From positions 434,001 through 498,000 of the forward strand of contig OY292274.1 in assembly GCA_958496175.1 (NCBI GenBank): a DNA stretch of 64,000 nucleotides. The letters are read 5' to 3'. Positions 10,178 to 21,876 of the stretch are shown piece after piece. How positions within the stretch are numbered: the stretch's first letter is position 1; each line of letters opens with the position of its first letter. This DNA is from Sisyra terminalis. Lineage: Eukaryota > Arthropoda > Insecta > Neuroptera > Sisyridae. The notes under the pieces were generated by a model, which saw only the letters and a list, made by a program, of their open reading frames with translations, ran no database searches and had not been told where the DNA came from. Made by a program: the position numbers and the translations under genes.

Positions 10178-11362
10178 TCACATTTTGCCAATGAGCGTGG
10201 TAAGCAAATTTAGGATCATGCTGTTTTGTTGGGATAGTTGTTGGATTATGATTTTAAATTCTTCCAGGAATTTATTTAGGGCTGAGTTAATATCGTTTGG
10301 AGTAGTGTTTGGTTCAGTAAATGAATTTTTAGGGCTGGATTCGTTTGAGTTGTTCTTGCTGTTGACTTTCACCACGTTTGCGTAGCTAATGTGTGGATTT
10401 CCTTGAGAATTGTACTGCTGATATTCGGAACTGATTCTTTTAGGTGGTGTTATCCTTTGTTGAGTACTCATCGTTACTGCGTTCTGAGTTGTGCGACTTT
10501 GGTTTTTTTTGTAGTGTCGCTGATAGAATTCGCAACCTCGATAGTTCGCTGGATGGGGGCCTCCGCATAGTCCACAATTAGCCGGAACCTCGGGGCTCTT
10601 TTTGCATTCGACAGAGTTGTGAGCGTTTCCACATTTTACACAAAGGAAGGGTCTTGTACAATAAGTCCTCGTGTGTCCGTAGAGTTGACAACGCTTGCAT
10701 TGGACGACGTTTTTTTGGCTTCTTGGTGGTTCAATTTGGATGATGCAGTTTAGAAATCTTTGGACTTCGTAGATGGATTTGTTGTTGGGGGAGGGCTCGA
10801 GATCGACGAAGAATAAATTTAAAGGGGCTTTTGACATTTTTTGTTTTGCGTTTAGTATGTTTCGAACCTTGTGGCCCAGGCTCAGAAGTTCCTCTTTTAT
10901 GAAGTTTGGGTCGGTGGAATGGTGTAAGTGTTTAATTACAACCCTGAATGCTCTTTCCTCCTTTAGTTGGTAGGTGTGGTGTATTATGTTTTCTTCTTTA
11001 CGGTATCGCACAAGTTTTCTGTAGTTGTCTGGGTGTTGGCAAGTTAATTTGATGGTGTTATTTGCCATACTTTTTGTCGTAAACAGCTCCAGTTCTAGCA
11101 CATTTTGTAGTGTGTTTATCATAGCTTGATAGTTTACCACACCGTAGATAAAGATTGGGGGTGATTTTGCTGGCAAACACTCGTCATTGAGGTTATTGGC
11201 ATTTGGCTGTTCGTCGTTCATAGTTAGAGGGCTGAATCGGTTTTGGGTTGAAAGTATCTGGGGTTGTTCTTGGCTCTGATTTGATGCATTTGACATTGTT
11301 CGGCGCCTTTTTGTTGTCTTGATCTCCTGCCATGAGTATTTAGGAGTTGCTTGTAGATCCAT
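10178..11362 (-). CDS. Jockey ORF1, nucleic-acid-binding Gag-like protein
   Basis: An intact 394-codon ORF from ATG at 11362. The first 70 residues are polar and disordered. Residues of about 72-215 match the pre-C2HC/RRM-like region of Jockey ORF1 proteins (IFIYGVVNYQAMI, ERAFRVVIKHLHHSTD). Three zinc knuckles follow: CKRCQLYGHTRTYC, CVKCGNAHNSVEC and CGLCGGPHPANYRGC. The Gln/Asn/Ser-rich tail ends in FKIIIQQLSQQNSMIL. Such proteins coat the element RNA and direct the particle to chromatin. The spacing to ORF2 (66 bp) suggests downstream translation by reinitiation, which is inference. Confidence 0.93.
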   Translation of the reverse strand: MDLQATPKYSWQEIKTTKRRRTMSNASNQSQEQPQILSTQNRFSPLTMNDEQPNANNLNDECLPAKSPPIFIYGVVNYQAMINTLQNVLELELFTTKSMANNTIKLTCQHPDNYRKLVRYRKEENIIHHTYQLKEERAFRVVIKHLHHSTDPNFIKEELLSLGHKVRNILNAKQKMSKAPLNLFFVDLEPSPNNKSIYEVQRFLNCIIQIEPPRSQKNVVQCKRCQLYGHTRTYCTRPFLCVKCGNAHNSVECKKSPEVPANCGLCGGPHPANYRGCEFYQRHYKKNQSRTTQNAVTMSTQQRITPPKRISSEYQQYNSQGNPHISYANVVKVNSKNNSNESSPKNSFTEPNTTPNDINSALNKFLEEFKIIIQQLSQQNSMILNLLTTLIGKM

Positions 11363-11374
11363 GGCTTTAGATAC

Positions 11375-11395
11375 TTTTTTTTTTTTTTTTTTTTT
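11375..11395 (-). repeat. 21-base A tract ahead of ORF1 start
   Basis: On the element's sense strand this is an uninterrupted A21 ending 12 bases before the ORF1 ATG (11362). It lies inside the element, since the target-site duplication is 715 bases further upstream. It could be an expanded leader tract or a scar of template switching onto a poly(A) tail. Confidence 0.9.
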
Positions 11396-12109
11396 GAGAA
11401 ATCAATTTTCTCTACTTACATACTAATAATAGATTTAATACAGTCCTATTTATAATTTAGACGTAACAATAACTTAAACTAATTGATTTTTTTTAATTTT
11501 ACTTTTACTTAATTATTAGGAACTATTATTATTTTACTATTTCTAACAATTATTCTTAACTTAACTTATACTAGATTATTTTAATTTTTAATTTTATGGA
11601 TAGATATACAATATTACTGTTAGATTATTGAAAAATGTAAATTATTAAATAAATTTTATTAATGAGGTTATTAAAAGTTATTCATTATTGTTAACTAAAT
11701 GTTACGAATGTAATGTTATTGTTTGATTTTGACAGATTTACTTGAATACAACACAACTGTTTTGCTTTAAACTTGTTGGTTGGGGCTCTGCATCGAGAAT
11801 TTTGAATCGTTCAGGTTTTGAATCGTTTGGGATCATCGGCATATGTTAATGCATATTAGTTTGTTTTTAGCACTTACATAACTGAGATGTTCGGTTGCAC
11901 AAGTTTGGTTTTAAGTAAATTTCTTGTATTTAAGGCCTGATGGGTTAACACTGAGGAGTGACACTTGTACCACTATTTTCCACTCGGTATCACGATCACT
12001 TTAACACAAGAAATTTTAAATTTGGACCATTTTTAATCACTTTTGTTTACAAATGAGACTAGAGCAGATTTTATTAACTCTGCTTGATGTGACAAGGTGA
12101 CATGAACTC
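11396..12109 (-). promoter_or_regulatory. Jockey 5' leader / internal promoter region
   Basis: Sense-strand sequence from 12109 (GAGTTCATGTCACCTTGTCA) to the A tract. Jockey elements are transcribed from an internal promoter in this position. I do not see a TATA box placed for a start at 12109. The 12109-11700 half is more complex than its AT-rich 3' half. Confidence 0.6.
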
Positions 12110-12119
12110 GATCTAATAG
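12110..12119. repeat. Target-site duplication, right (Jockey)
   Basis: GATCTAATAG, an exact copy of 7321-7330, at the 5' end of the minus-strand retrotransposon. Confidence 0.9.
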
Positions 12120-12629
12120 TTAAATCATTTTCTAGATCAGTAATTCTCCGATCAAAATTCTCCGTCTCTGTATAAGTTTTGAATACAAAAAAAAAGAAAG
12201 GGTTATAATTAATATTATCAATAGGATTCCAATATTCATGCCCTGTGATCTTTAAAACATCTAAAAGCGGGATCCCAAGATTGGTAACATTTGTTAGAGA
12301 TGGATTAGAGTCCGGTCAACTTTGGGAACCAGTGTGCGAGATTTACCCCTATTACACATATAGCCATTGAGGTACCAATACCATATACGAATGTATAAAA
12401 ATTGGGATCAATTTATTTTGGTTCCTTTACACAAAAAAAAATATACGTGAATATGTCGCAATTATATAAAGAGCTAAGTCGTGGTTAAATTGTGTGAAAA
12501 ACATAAGATGGTAAAATTATCTTAAATATAATAACATATTTTTATTGTAATTTTTGCCCTGATTATAGAAAAAATAATGGGAAAAGTTCATCACGTAAGG
12601 TTTTGTTGCAAATTACAATTAAAAAATTG
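12120..12629. other. Spacer, nothing recognised
   Basis: Moderately complex sequence at 12240-12420 without a frame or repeat that I can identify. The rest is AT-rich. Confidence 0.4.
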
Positions 12630-12952
12630 TTTTTTCGGCCTAACTCGTAGGCCCAAATGGAACCACTTTTTCTTTATCGAAAATAGTAGTACCGGACTTC
12701 TCACTACTAGCGCTGGCGTCGTTTTATCTTCCGTTGGTAAGAGAAACAAACCGATACGAGTCTTCAAAGTGAGAGCGAAATAACACCAATCATTTCTATT
12801 ATCTCGCTTTCATTTATAAACTTCGTATCGGTTCATTTCTCCTACCAACGGAAGATAAAATGACACCAGCGCTAGTAGTGAGAAGCGGAATACTACCATT
12901 TTCGATACAGAAACAGTGGTTCGCTTCGGGCCCTTGGCTTCATTCGAAAAAA
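12630..12952. mobile_element. Foldback (palindromic) element, 0.32 kb
   Basis: Two arms of about 160 bp (12630-12789 and 12790-12952) are imperfect inverted copies. The left arm contains CTCACTACTAGCGCTGGCGT and TTTTATCTTCCGTTGGTAAG. The right arm carries their complements, CACCAGCGCTAGTAGTGAGA and CTACCAACGGAAGATAAAAT. The ends are TTTTTTCG and CGAAAAAA. There is almost no spacer, so the RNA or single strand would fold into one long hairpin. It is GC-richer than its flanks. The family and target duplication are not resolved. Confidence 0.85.
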
Positions 12953-14484
12953 CTTAAAGATATTACCCATACTGATGTCTATATATAATTAATATAATAT
13001 ATATGTTTAATTAATTTAATGTTATAAATTTGTCGTGTTACTTAACATATTTATTCCATGGAATTTAGGAAACAGTTTTTTTTAAAATAGCGTTATTTGC
13101 TACTTATTCCTAATATATTTTCTCATTTTGTAAGAAAACCTTACGTGATGGAAGGAAATGGATTTCATATTTGAAATAAACGAAAGAAAATACATTGAAA
13201 TGACCTACTGTAAAAAGAATTTTTAAAAAGTAAGACCTGTGTAATTTGTGCCGCTGTTGTTAATACTATCAATAATTTTATACTATTATGAATTTAAAAG
13301 TGTGTTAATTTATAAGGTTTTTCTGGTAAAAACCAATTTTAATGAAAATTTTATGTAAATATGTGGTTATATTAAAATTTAGTAATATTCATTAAGATTG
13401 GGAAGGAATTTCTATAGGTGTAAAAGTATTTAAATGTTTAAAACAATTTACTTAACATTTGGGAAGGAATTGTAGAAACCAGAGATTAATAGCTATTTTG
13501 CCAATTTTATTTTCTTACTTTCAAACCAATGAAATCGTATATCCCAATTTTACAACTACTGTTTTATATTAAGGACTTTTTATATTAAGGATTTTATAAT
13601 TAAGTCATTTTTGACTAAATAAAAATCAAATTTCCTGCGTACATTGTTGTGAAATTTTTGAATAAAATCAACCACTAAAAGCTTTACACGATATTTAAAT
13701 TTCGCTATTTATATTAAATGTATGTCCTCTTTGAGTTAATAATTATTAATAGTTTTTAACCGTTTTGTTTTCTGAAACTATTGTATTGAATTTAAATTAA
13801 GTAAAAATTTGGATTTATGTATTTTGAACTACATAAATAATACGTATAAAATTTTGAAATAATATATGTATATGTACGTTAATGACCTTTAGACGAATTT
13901 AAGAAAAAGTTAGCTTCTAAATGAATGCTTTTTAGGTGAAAAATGTTATTTTGCGATAAATGCAGTTTTCTATGGTATAAACAATTAATGTTTGCTTATT
14001 TAATGGAAGCAATAAATTAAAATTATATTATTATCAACATGTTATATCATGTACATGAAGTCGAGGGTATCAGTTTCTTATAATTGACCCGAAAATGATA
14101 AAGCTAATAAAGATATTCTGTTTCTTGGCGGAAATGAAATATCTAATAAATCAAGCTTTCAAAAGATATGCAATATAAGTGTAAGGAAATGGTGAAGTTA
14201 GTTACTTTAAAGTTTGTACTGTTCATTCTTATGGTAGTAGAAAATTAAATATTGAATAGGCGGTTAAATATTCGGTTGTAAATACATACATGCAAAAAGC
14301 TGCATATGTGTGCTTATGGTTCACCAAAAATGATTTGTGATGTTTGAGGCCCTCATATTACCTGTTTAAAGTTCTTTTAGTCGCTATTTGGAACAATATA
14401 TGATTACTATATGGCATATATCCTCAACTATCTCTCTATTCGCATATATTTTTCTTCTTGTTGTTCATATTAGTTTTGGTATAG
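12953..14484. other. AT-rich spacer, nothing recognised
   Basis: About 1.5 kb of AT-rich DNA without a supported coding frame or element end. Confidence 0.5.
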
Positions 14485-14665
14485 TGGCAATAGCCTGGGG
14501 GTGGTGGTGGTGGTGTGGCGGCGTGGGAGAACCACTACATGTGGGATAATACAATAATAAAATAATATGTATTGAAATGATTGTGGACCCGCATTGTGGG
14601 GTAGACCTGCCTCGAATCTCACCGCAGGCAACCCGCCATGGGAAAGCGCGCCCTTTTCATTGTCT
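14485..14665. other. GC-rich island of unknown nature
   Basis: An abrupt patch with more than 50% G+C in places, starting with a GGTGGTGGTGGTGTGGCGGC stretch. Short hairpins are possible, for example TGCCT/AGGCA around the complement of 14610-14630, and ACCC/GGGT near 14590. It could be a structured RNA, a non-coding exon or a repeat end. A minus-strand frame of 79 codons crosses it but shows no family signature. I could not match it to U1, U2, U4, 7SL or RNase P from memory. Confidence 0.3.
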
Positions 14666-16635
14666 ACTATAATAATAATATTGAACTGCAACGAGTTCCA
14701 CAATTGCATTATAAGACTCTTTTCTTAATTTGATTTTTATTACTTGCAGCTATTTTTCAACGACTTGATTTAACACGTTAATAACTTTCGATTTGACCTG
14801 CTTTCTCGAAATATGGTGTTTACACAAATACCTTTTGTTTACCCAAATCAATGGAAAATATTTCAATCAATTCAAGATAAGCCACATTTGTTTTTACGCA
14901 TTTGTAACAACGTACAACAATCGCTCCATTTTCATTATCTCAAACCAGGTCAATGTCTTTAAAACGACAAAATTAAAGTACACAATTGAGGAAGAAATTG
15001 AAACTGTTCATTAAATCGGTTTATTGATATTTTATCTTGACTTCAATTTGACCACTAAACTCACATTATATCAACTTCAATGTTTGACTTTTTATTTCTA
15101 TTTCACTTCTCATTGTTCATGTATATAGAAATATATTTAAAAAAAAACAACCAACAAACGATAAGGTTTGTAAAAAAATATATGTAGACATAGAGCTTTA
15201 AACTTAAAGGTTTTCAAATTATCTTTATCTTCATGCACATTAAATGAATAACCGTTTCTGAATAGTTTCTTGATTGATTGCCATGCAAAATTTCAATACA
15301 TTTAAGAGTGTTGCAACTGTAAAACAATTGAATTATTTTGTAACTCAAATTAATCTTTAACAGAAAAAATATACGTTAATTAACCTTTTTTCCAGAATCA
15401 ATGGATCTAATAAAAGTTGCATTTCAAACAAAAAGGGAATATTGCAACATTTTTTTTTTTTTAAAAAGAATATGATTTCATTAATTAATGAAACTCGATT
15501 ACATTTAAAAGTAAATGAAAAATAAAACGCACCAAATACGCATTTAACTCAGATACATTTTTGCTTTATATATGTTGAAAATAATTATTTAACTGTTAAC
15601 AACTTTCTTTCAAATTGTCAATGGAATAAAAAAAAAAAACTTAAAATTTTAATAAGGAGGCCATTTCCGTTACAATATAAACAATAATTTTGGTGTGATA
15701 GCTTTTAAATCGAATTAAAGAAAGTGAAATTGACAAAAACGATACAATCAAATATTCAAAAATTAAAAGTATTCAGCATAAATCTTGTAAAACTGTCAGG
15801 TTTTAACTTATTGTTCTATAGTGAAAAAAAAGAAGATAAAATTCCAAGAAGTAAAATTACAGTTGAACAAAGTCTTTAACCAATTATATTTACCTATTTG
15901 ATATTACAAGATGTTAACATTTTCTTCGGATAATGCAATGAATATAAAAGAGTTTAAATTTTATGCAAAGAACGAAAAAAAATCTATAAATAGCTGTTAA
16001 ATTAACAATTTCATTTCTTTTTTTTTGTCATATTTTTTCCTGAAATCCATACTTTCAAAGCTTGCAATATTTGTATTCATGATAATAGTTGGTAAATTTA
16101 ATAACTTTTTCGATTTAATTGACACTAGCTCAAAAACAATAATTGAATTGCAGTAGTTGCAGTGTCAATATTTATTTATGATTTGAAGTCATAATTTAAC
16201 GGATGTGCAAATAATAGAACAATAGAGCTTTAGAATTACAATAAAACATCCATTTTTTTAAAGAAAATCATTTAAATTTCACACCAACAAAGATTATTTT
16301 TTATTACGTTATTTTATGTATCTGAGACTGTGGAATTTTTAGCCGGAAATCAAAACTATTATACATTATTAATATACATATCGTAAACATAATATATTTT
16401 CGTATTTGTATTTCACAGTATGTCAATGATTCAATCCAAGGATGAACCTTCAAGCAAATAAACAGTTATTAACATCCTGTGATCAGATGACACACCTTAA
16501 CTAAGAAGAGTTTCTTATTTTTATTTCAAAATTAACATTATAAATCACAAAATACATCTCTAATATTTTCAACTATACATGTAATATTCTATCAGGAAAA
16601 AAATAGTTTTTTCCTAAAGATCAGTTGATCTAACT
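14666..16635. other. AT-rich spacer, nothing recognised
   Basis: Low-complexity AT-rich DNA with many A and T runs (for example near 15450 and 15630). No gene or element signal is supported. Confidence 0.5.
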
Positions 16636-16860
16636 CAGTAGTGGGCAAACGGTCGATTTTAAATAATTTATTAAGTTAATTTCAAATATTTTATTTGATG
16701 ATTAAAAATGTGTACTAAAAATTTAAAACACAATGAAACATGAATTTGAAATTATCTTTACATCTATTCTATAACTGACATTATTAATTCCCAAATAGTG
16801 CTTCTATTCCCTTCAACTCATTCAACTACATTGGCTTTTAAAATATTGGTTGTTATGTCT
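16636..16860. mobile_element. hAT element fragment (family of 55.7 and 56.0 kb)
   Basis: It starts with CAGTAGTGGGCAAACGGTCG, a hAT-type end. The interior aligns by eye with 55673-55900: shared features include a tract resembling ATCTATTCTACAAC, then CCCAAATAGTGCTTCTATTC, then CTCATTC. The right end is not recognisable, so the copy is truncated or decayed. Confidence 0.6.
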
Positions 16861-16972
16861 TCTGATGGATCTTCAATGATTCCTAGAAATCAGACATTTT
16901 TAGTCCTTTACACATAAAATGAATATTTTTCTCATTTTAATCATTTCATCGCATAATTCACAATAATCCCTA

Positions 16973-18283
16973 CGAGGGCTTTATGCTAAGTACCTATGTT
17001 TACCGACTGGCGGTTTTACTGATGTAAAATTTTGATACCATTCTGTAGCACTGTCCTTAAAATCCTGATGGTCACAATTGCAGACATATTCATCGAATAG
17101 TTTTGTTTTAAAAGCTGTAAAAGTTGTTTTTAAAGCTTTTAAAAGTCATCAAGTTCGCATTTATTTGCAATCATGGAGAAAGAGCACTATCGGCCAGTGA
17201 TTTGATTTCTGTTTTTGGATTGGGAAGACGTGTGAGGAAATTAAAGTGAAGTTGCATGTCGATTATAAGGACCATGCACCTTCGATGACTACTATCAGAT
17301 ACTGGTTTAAAGAATTTAGGCGAGACCCAGCATCCGTTTTTGAGGAAGAGCGCCCTGGTCGTCCGATTGAGGTAACTACGAAGGATATGGTTAATAAAAT
17401 CCATAATATCGTGTTAGCAGATCGTCCGATGAAGGTAAAAGAGATCGCTGGCATTGTGCACATCTCAATTGAACGCATACATAATATCTTAAATGAAAGA
17501 TTGGGGATGAGAAAGCTGTCGGCGAGATGGGTGCCGCGTTTGCTAACAGTGGAGCAAAAACGGAATCCCGTGACAACTTCGGAGCACTGTTTGGGCATGT
17601 TTAAGCGCATTCCAAAAAAAAATCTATGGCATTTTGTTATTGTTGACGAAACATTCATCTCTACACGCCAGAAAGAAAGAACAGTCAAAGCAGTGGACTT
17701 TACCCGGCGAAAGTGCTCCAAAGAAGTCGAAAATGGTTTCACCGGCCGGAAAAGACATGACCACTGTTTTTTGGGATTTGCAAGGCGTCATCTTCACCGA
17801 TTATTTGTAGAAAGGAAGGACAATCACGGGGCAGTATTATGCTGATTTATTGGACCAATTCAATGCTGAATTGATTAAAAAACGGCCCCATTTGACGAAA
17901 AAAGTATTTTTTTCACCATGACAATGCACCTGCCCACTCGTCCGCAATCACCACAGCAAAATTGGTTAAATAACGCTACGAATTACTGCCTCATCTACCC
18001 TATTCTCCAGATTTGACCCCATGCGATTTCTTTTTGCTTCCGAATGAAAAAATGGCTTGGCGAAAAGCGATTCTCGTCAAATGAGGAAATCATCGCCGAA
18101 AGATCAGACACTTATTTTGTGGAGTTCAATAAAACATATTTTTTGGATGGCTTGAAAAAGTTAGAATACCGCTGGATTAAGTGTATCGAGCTAAAAGGAG
18201 ACTATGTTGAAAAATAAATGAAAAAATAAAAAAAAATTAATGCGTTTTCTTGCCTAACACGGGTACTTACCATACAGCCCTCG
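16973..18283 (+). mobile_element. Complete-length irritans-type mariner
   Basis: The element is 1311 bp and flanked by TA (16971-16972 and 18284-18285). The inverted ends CGAGGGCTTTATGCTAAGTA (left) and CGAGGGCTGTATGGTAAGTA (reverse complement of the right) match at 18 of 20 bases. It contains one transposase reading frame with several frameshifts. Confidence 0.93.
17173..18217 (+). pseudogene. mariner transposase (DD34D, irritans-like), frameshifted
   Basis: From ATG at 17173 to TAA at 18215-18217. Segments in order: IRYWFKEFRRDPASVFEEER and GRPIEV, two N-terminal helix-turn-helix regions, the linker ARWVPRLLTVEQKR, VDET (first catalytic Asp), GKVMTTVFWDLQGVIF in another frame, HHDNAPAHSS (second Asp), PPYSPDLTPCDFF (third Asp, 34 residues later), and the C-terminal LDGLKKLEYRWIKCIELKGD. 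The open frame at 17246-17845 covers only the first half. At least three frameshifts and a missing DETWIHHY-type tail after VDET show it is dead. The normal length of about 345 residues is otherwise kept. Confidence 0.9.
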
Positions 18284-18285
18284 TA

Positions 18286-20592
18286 ATGTGCAAAAATATT
18301 GGATATTAATGACATTATCGAAGTGGTAATGAAATTGCTAATTCAATAAAAGCACAAAGTTTAAGAAATAAGTGATTTAACCAAGTAGCTTTTTTCAAGA
18401 TTTTTTAATATTTTATCTTTAATTATTGCATTTTAGATCCTTCTTAAAACGGGAAAATAAATATTTTTCATATTTATCTAGCTGTTAATGTGTTGGACAA
18501 TTTGGGTAACCATTAAAGACTAAATTGCGTCTTATTCTGGATCTACTATTCAGAGACCCTTTACCTTAAGGTACCTCTTTTGTCCCATTGCCTTAATATC
18601 CGAGACCGATTGCGAATAGATCTCGCGAAAAAGTTATTATTAAAATACAGGCATACTGTCGCATATATAAAATTTGTTTAAAATAGTATAAAATATTGAG
18701 TAATTATTATTTTCAGGTTTTAATAATGTAATATTTAAGTCTTTAGCATGATACTCTGAATCAAAACCATTAATGCGCGGTAAAATAGACGTTAGTATAT
18801 TAGTATAATAAGGATAGAGTGGTCGTTTTTTTCCGAATGAATACATTATATGTACTCGACTTAAAATTTAGCCTCTTGAAATATGTAAAACAACTATAAT
18901 TTTGGTTACTCTAATACTTCAAAGTAACAAAACAAAATAATTTGAATAAAATTCATCATAAAATCTCGATCCTTATCAACCTTAATTATAATACTAAAAA
19001 TATTTTTTTTTGAAACTTCATAATTTCTACACTGGAACAGTAAATAATTTTCCTAACCATCTAATAACATATAAATAACCAACCTTAAATTTAAACTCCG
19101 TAAAGTTTATAAATTGGAATCTTCTGCCCCTGGCCAATTTTAACTTATTACGTTATCCTTTCGGTCGTTTCATTCACCATTCGGTTTCGCTTTTTAATAT
19201 CCGTATAACCATTATAATCTGAATGAAAATGGATCAGTGTAAAGACTTACACACATTCCTTACCCAATTAGAAAATGTGATATTGAAAGAATTTTATGAC
19301 TTCCTTTAAACAAAGCCAATAACAAGTTTATTTGATGTGAGAGAAACAAAAGATGTAGAAATAAAGGTATATGATCGAATCTAAAAAATTAATTTAAGAG
19401 AAAAAAAGATCACAAGGATTTTTAATAAAAAGAAACTCATTCAAATAGGGCCATAAGTGTAAATTTCCTTCGTTTTTATGACGCAATTAAAATTAAAAAA
19501 AAATAATTAATGCGTAAGACCTTGTTGAAACAGTATTATTCAATTTAATTACTTGAAAATGAACGCAAATAATTAAAAATTAATTACTTAAATGTACATT
19601 TTATAAGAAACTATGGTAAGAGCTTACAATGAAGCCAAAAGAAAAGTTTTTTGAATTTCTGTAATTGGAAAACTAATTTGTTAAACACTGACAAATTTAT
19701 TTAATTTTGTAAAATAACATAATTAAACTCATAACACATACTTATTCTACTATAATCTTACGAAAAAAATAAGATAATTGATTGTCCTGATATAGGAAAT
19801 CTTTTTCAAATGTGTATATGATGTTCATATGTACTCTGGTGGTTCATATTTCTTTATTATTTAAAAAATCATAGCTTTTTCCTTACCAATAAAAAATTAA
19901 AAGAAATACGAATCTGTTCTTAAAGATATATCTAACACCTAAATTTTTGATGTTCGAGTTCATATTGGACTTCGTATAAAAATATTTTCAAAAATTATAG
20001 TAATAATTAAATGGGATTTCATTTCTTTTTTTTTAAAAATGAAACGTTTTATCAAGTTTCATTGTTGAAAATCAAATTCCATTTACATTTTTGTTTCCAT
20101 TTTAATGTATATAATTTTTATCCACTCTTGTTATTTTGCTCTATGTAATTTTACGTAAGTCTATTTTGAAAAATGAACTTAATCGAAAAGCTCTCGTGTA
20201 GTATTGGTAGTGTTGTACAAAATAGAGCTTGAATATAGCTGCAAAATAAAGTTTTTTTGCAAAAATCTAACCGCATTACCTTGTAGGGATTATATGTGAA
20301 TATGTTGCATATCATATCATAACATTGGCAAATATAAATTTTAGAATTCCATATTTGTGTTAATTTTCAAAGCTCTTGAATTCTGGAAGACCGATTCTAA
20401 ATAGACTAGAACAAGTGACAGTCTACTACAAGAACCTGCTAGCTTCGCTAGCAAGGTAAGTCCAAGTATATCATTAAATCTAAAACAATTTATGAGCAGA
20501 GCTGTCAGAAAAAAGTATCTTACTTACTTCAAAGTATCTTAGCTACTGCCACTTAGTTCATTTATTATTTGGAAAAACGTATCTACAATAAG
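18286..20592. other. AT-rich spacer, nothing recognised
   Basis: About 2.3 kb. The only local structure noted is a small perfect hairpin (GCTAGCTTCGCTAGC) at about 20438-20452. No supported gene or element. Confidence 0.5.
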
Positions 20593-20594
20593 TA

Positions 20595-21479
20595 GGGGAC
20601 ATCGGGTACAAAAGTAACAGTTTGTACTTTTACCTTGATTTCTGGCTGGGTGTTATTATTGCCATTAAATGAATATAACCACATATAAATTTAGTTTGTG
20701 TTCTTCACAATAGTAACTAGATTTATTAAATTATGGTGTGTTTATAAGAATAACACAGAGATAAATAAAATTGTCAGTTGTTACTTTTGACCACGTAGGC
20801 GGGTCGAAAGTAACAAGACTGCTAAGGGTTGCTAATGAAAACATAGTACAAGTTAAATCAACAAATTACTTATTTAAAGACTTTATATTAATGATATAAA
20901 CCGAATTCAGCATTTTTAATACTCAAAAATATATATTTTAAGGAAATATATCAATAGAATGCCGCGACAACGCATAAGAACTACTGCATGAAGAACTACC
21001 GACACGGAAGTGTATCGAAAACCATTCTATTGAAGTACATATCCATAAAAATATCATATTAGTAATAAAATCATTACGAGGACAAAAGTAACATATTACT
21101 TTTGTACCCATTCTGATTTTTAATAAAACGTGTAACATAACCTTACAAGGAAACGTGCTAGACATAAATGAATTTAAACAATGTACAATTTATCCAATCA
21201 AGTATTAATATGCAAACATTCGGATTACTATGATCCTTTAACGCCTATGTAAAAAATTAATAATCAACGTTGAAAAACTTACTTTTGGCTCGTTAAGACC
21301 CATTACATCCTATTATATAACCTAACAACGCACTGCGCACGCGTCGACTTAATGCGATTGAGGGGAGGGGGTGCTCTTGGCTATCACCTGATAGCAGCAA
21401 AACGATATTCGCCCATTGGATAAACTTAGAAAGCATTTGTTATATTCGGCCCGCCGTTACTTTTGTACCCAGTCTCCCC
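20595..21479. mobile_element. TA-flanked inverted-repeat element, copy A
   Basis: 885 bp, flanked by TA (20593-20594 and 21480-21481). The left end GGGGACATCGGGTACAAAAG and the reverse complement of the right end GGGGAGACTGGGTACAAAAG continue into AGTAAC. The same ACAAAAGTAAC motif recurs inside as a near-palindrome (AAAAGTAACATATTACTTTT) at about 21082-21104. Copy B at 43746-44637 is alignable throughout. The interior has no transposase that I recognise. TA flanks suggest a Tc1/mariner/pogo-type mobiliser, which is inference. Confidence 0.85.
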
Positions 21480-21806
21480 TATCTTAGAAGCTTTTTAAAA
21501 AGAACTATATCTTATAACATAAAAAGTATCCTAGACACCGAAAAGTAACTTAGATACCTAGATATTAAGAGATTAGACACCGAGTTCTATTTTGTTTCAT
21601 TCTACAAAATTAATTTAATCCTCTTATATTAATGTGTAATGTGTTATTAAGAGATGAGACATATATACTTCTCTTTTTCCTAAATTAATAAAGATAAAAA
21701 TTGTGCCTCATACGTCACTAAACTTAGTACATGCATAATATGTTCATACAGGGTAACTAAAAAGTATATTTTTAAGTATCCTAAAATGTAACGTAAGATA
21801 AGTATT

Positions 21807-21864
<58 letters not shown>

Positions 21865-21876
21865 ATAATTTATATA
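21807..21876. repeat. (TA)n microsatellite
   Basis: About 35 TA units with minor interruptions at both edges. Confidence 0.95.

Larger units (their letters stand above)
7331..12109 (-). mobile_element. Full-length Jockey-clade non-LTR retrotransposon
   Basis: A 4.78-kb element read on the minus strand: 5' leader (12109-11363), ORF1 with zinc knuckles (11362-10178), a 66-bp gap, ORF2 with endonuclease and reverse transcriptase (10111-7454), a short 3' UTR and a poly(A) tail (T run at 7331-7340 on the plus strand). Identical 10-bp duplications (7321-7330 and 12110-12119) prove insertion by target-primed reverse transcription and show that the 5' end is complete. The architecture (two ORFs, no RNase H) is that of the Jockey clade. 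The intact ORF1, the single nonsense codon in ORF2 and the perfect duplication point to a young insertion. Confidence 0.95.

Noticed and set aside
14470..14709. Minus-strand 79-codon frame through the GC-rich patch
   Set aside because: Contains simple His/Thr and Ile/Val runs from repeats and no domain; kept only as an unexplained GC-rich island.
17263..17742. Minus-strand 159-codon frame
   Set aside because: Antisense shadow of the irritans-type mariner transposase.
20438..20452. GCTAGC hairpin as a terminator or regulatory site
   Set aside because: A tiny isolated hairpin with no gene beside it.
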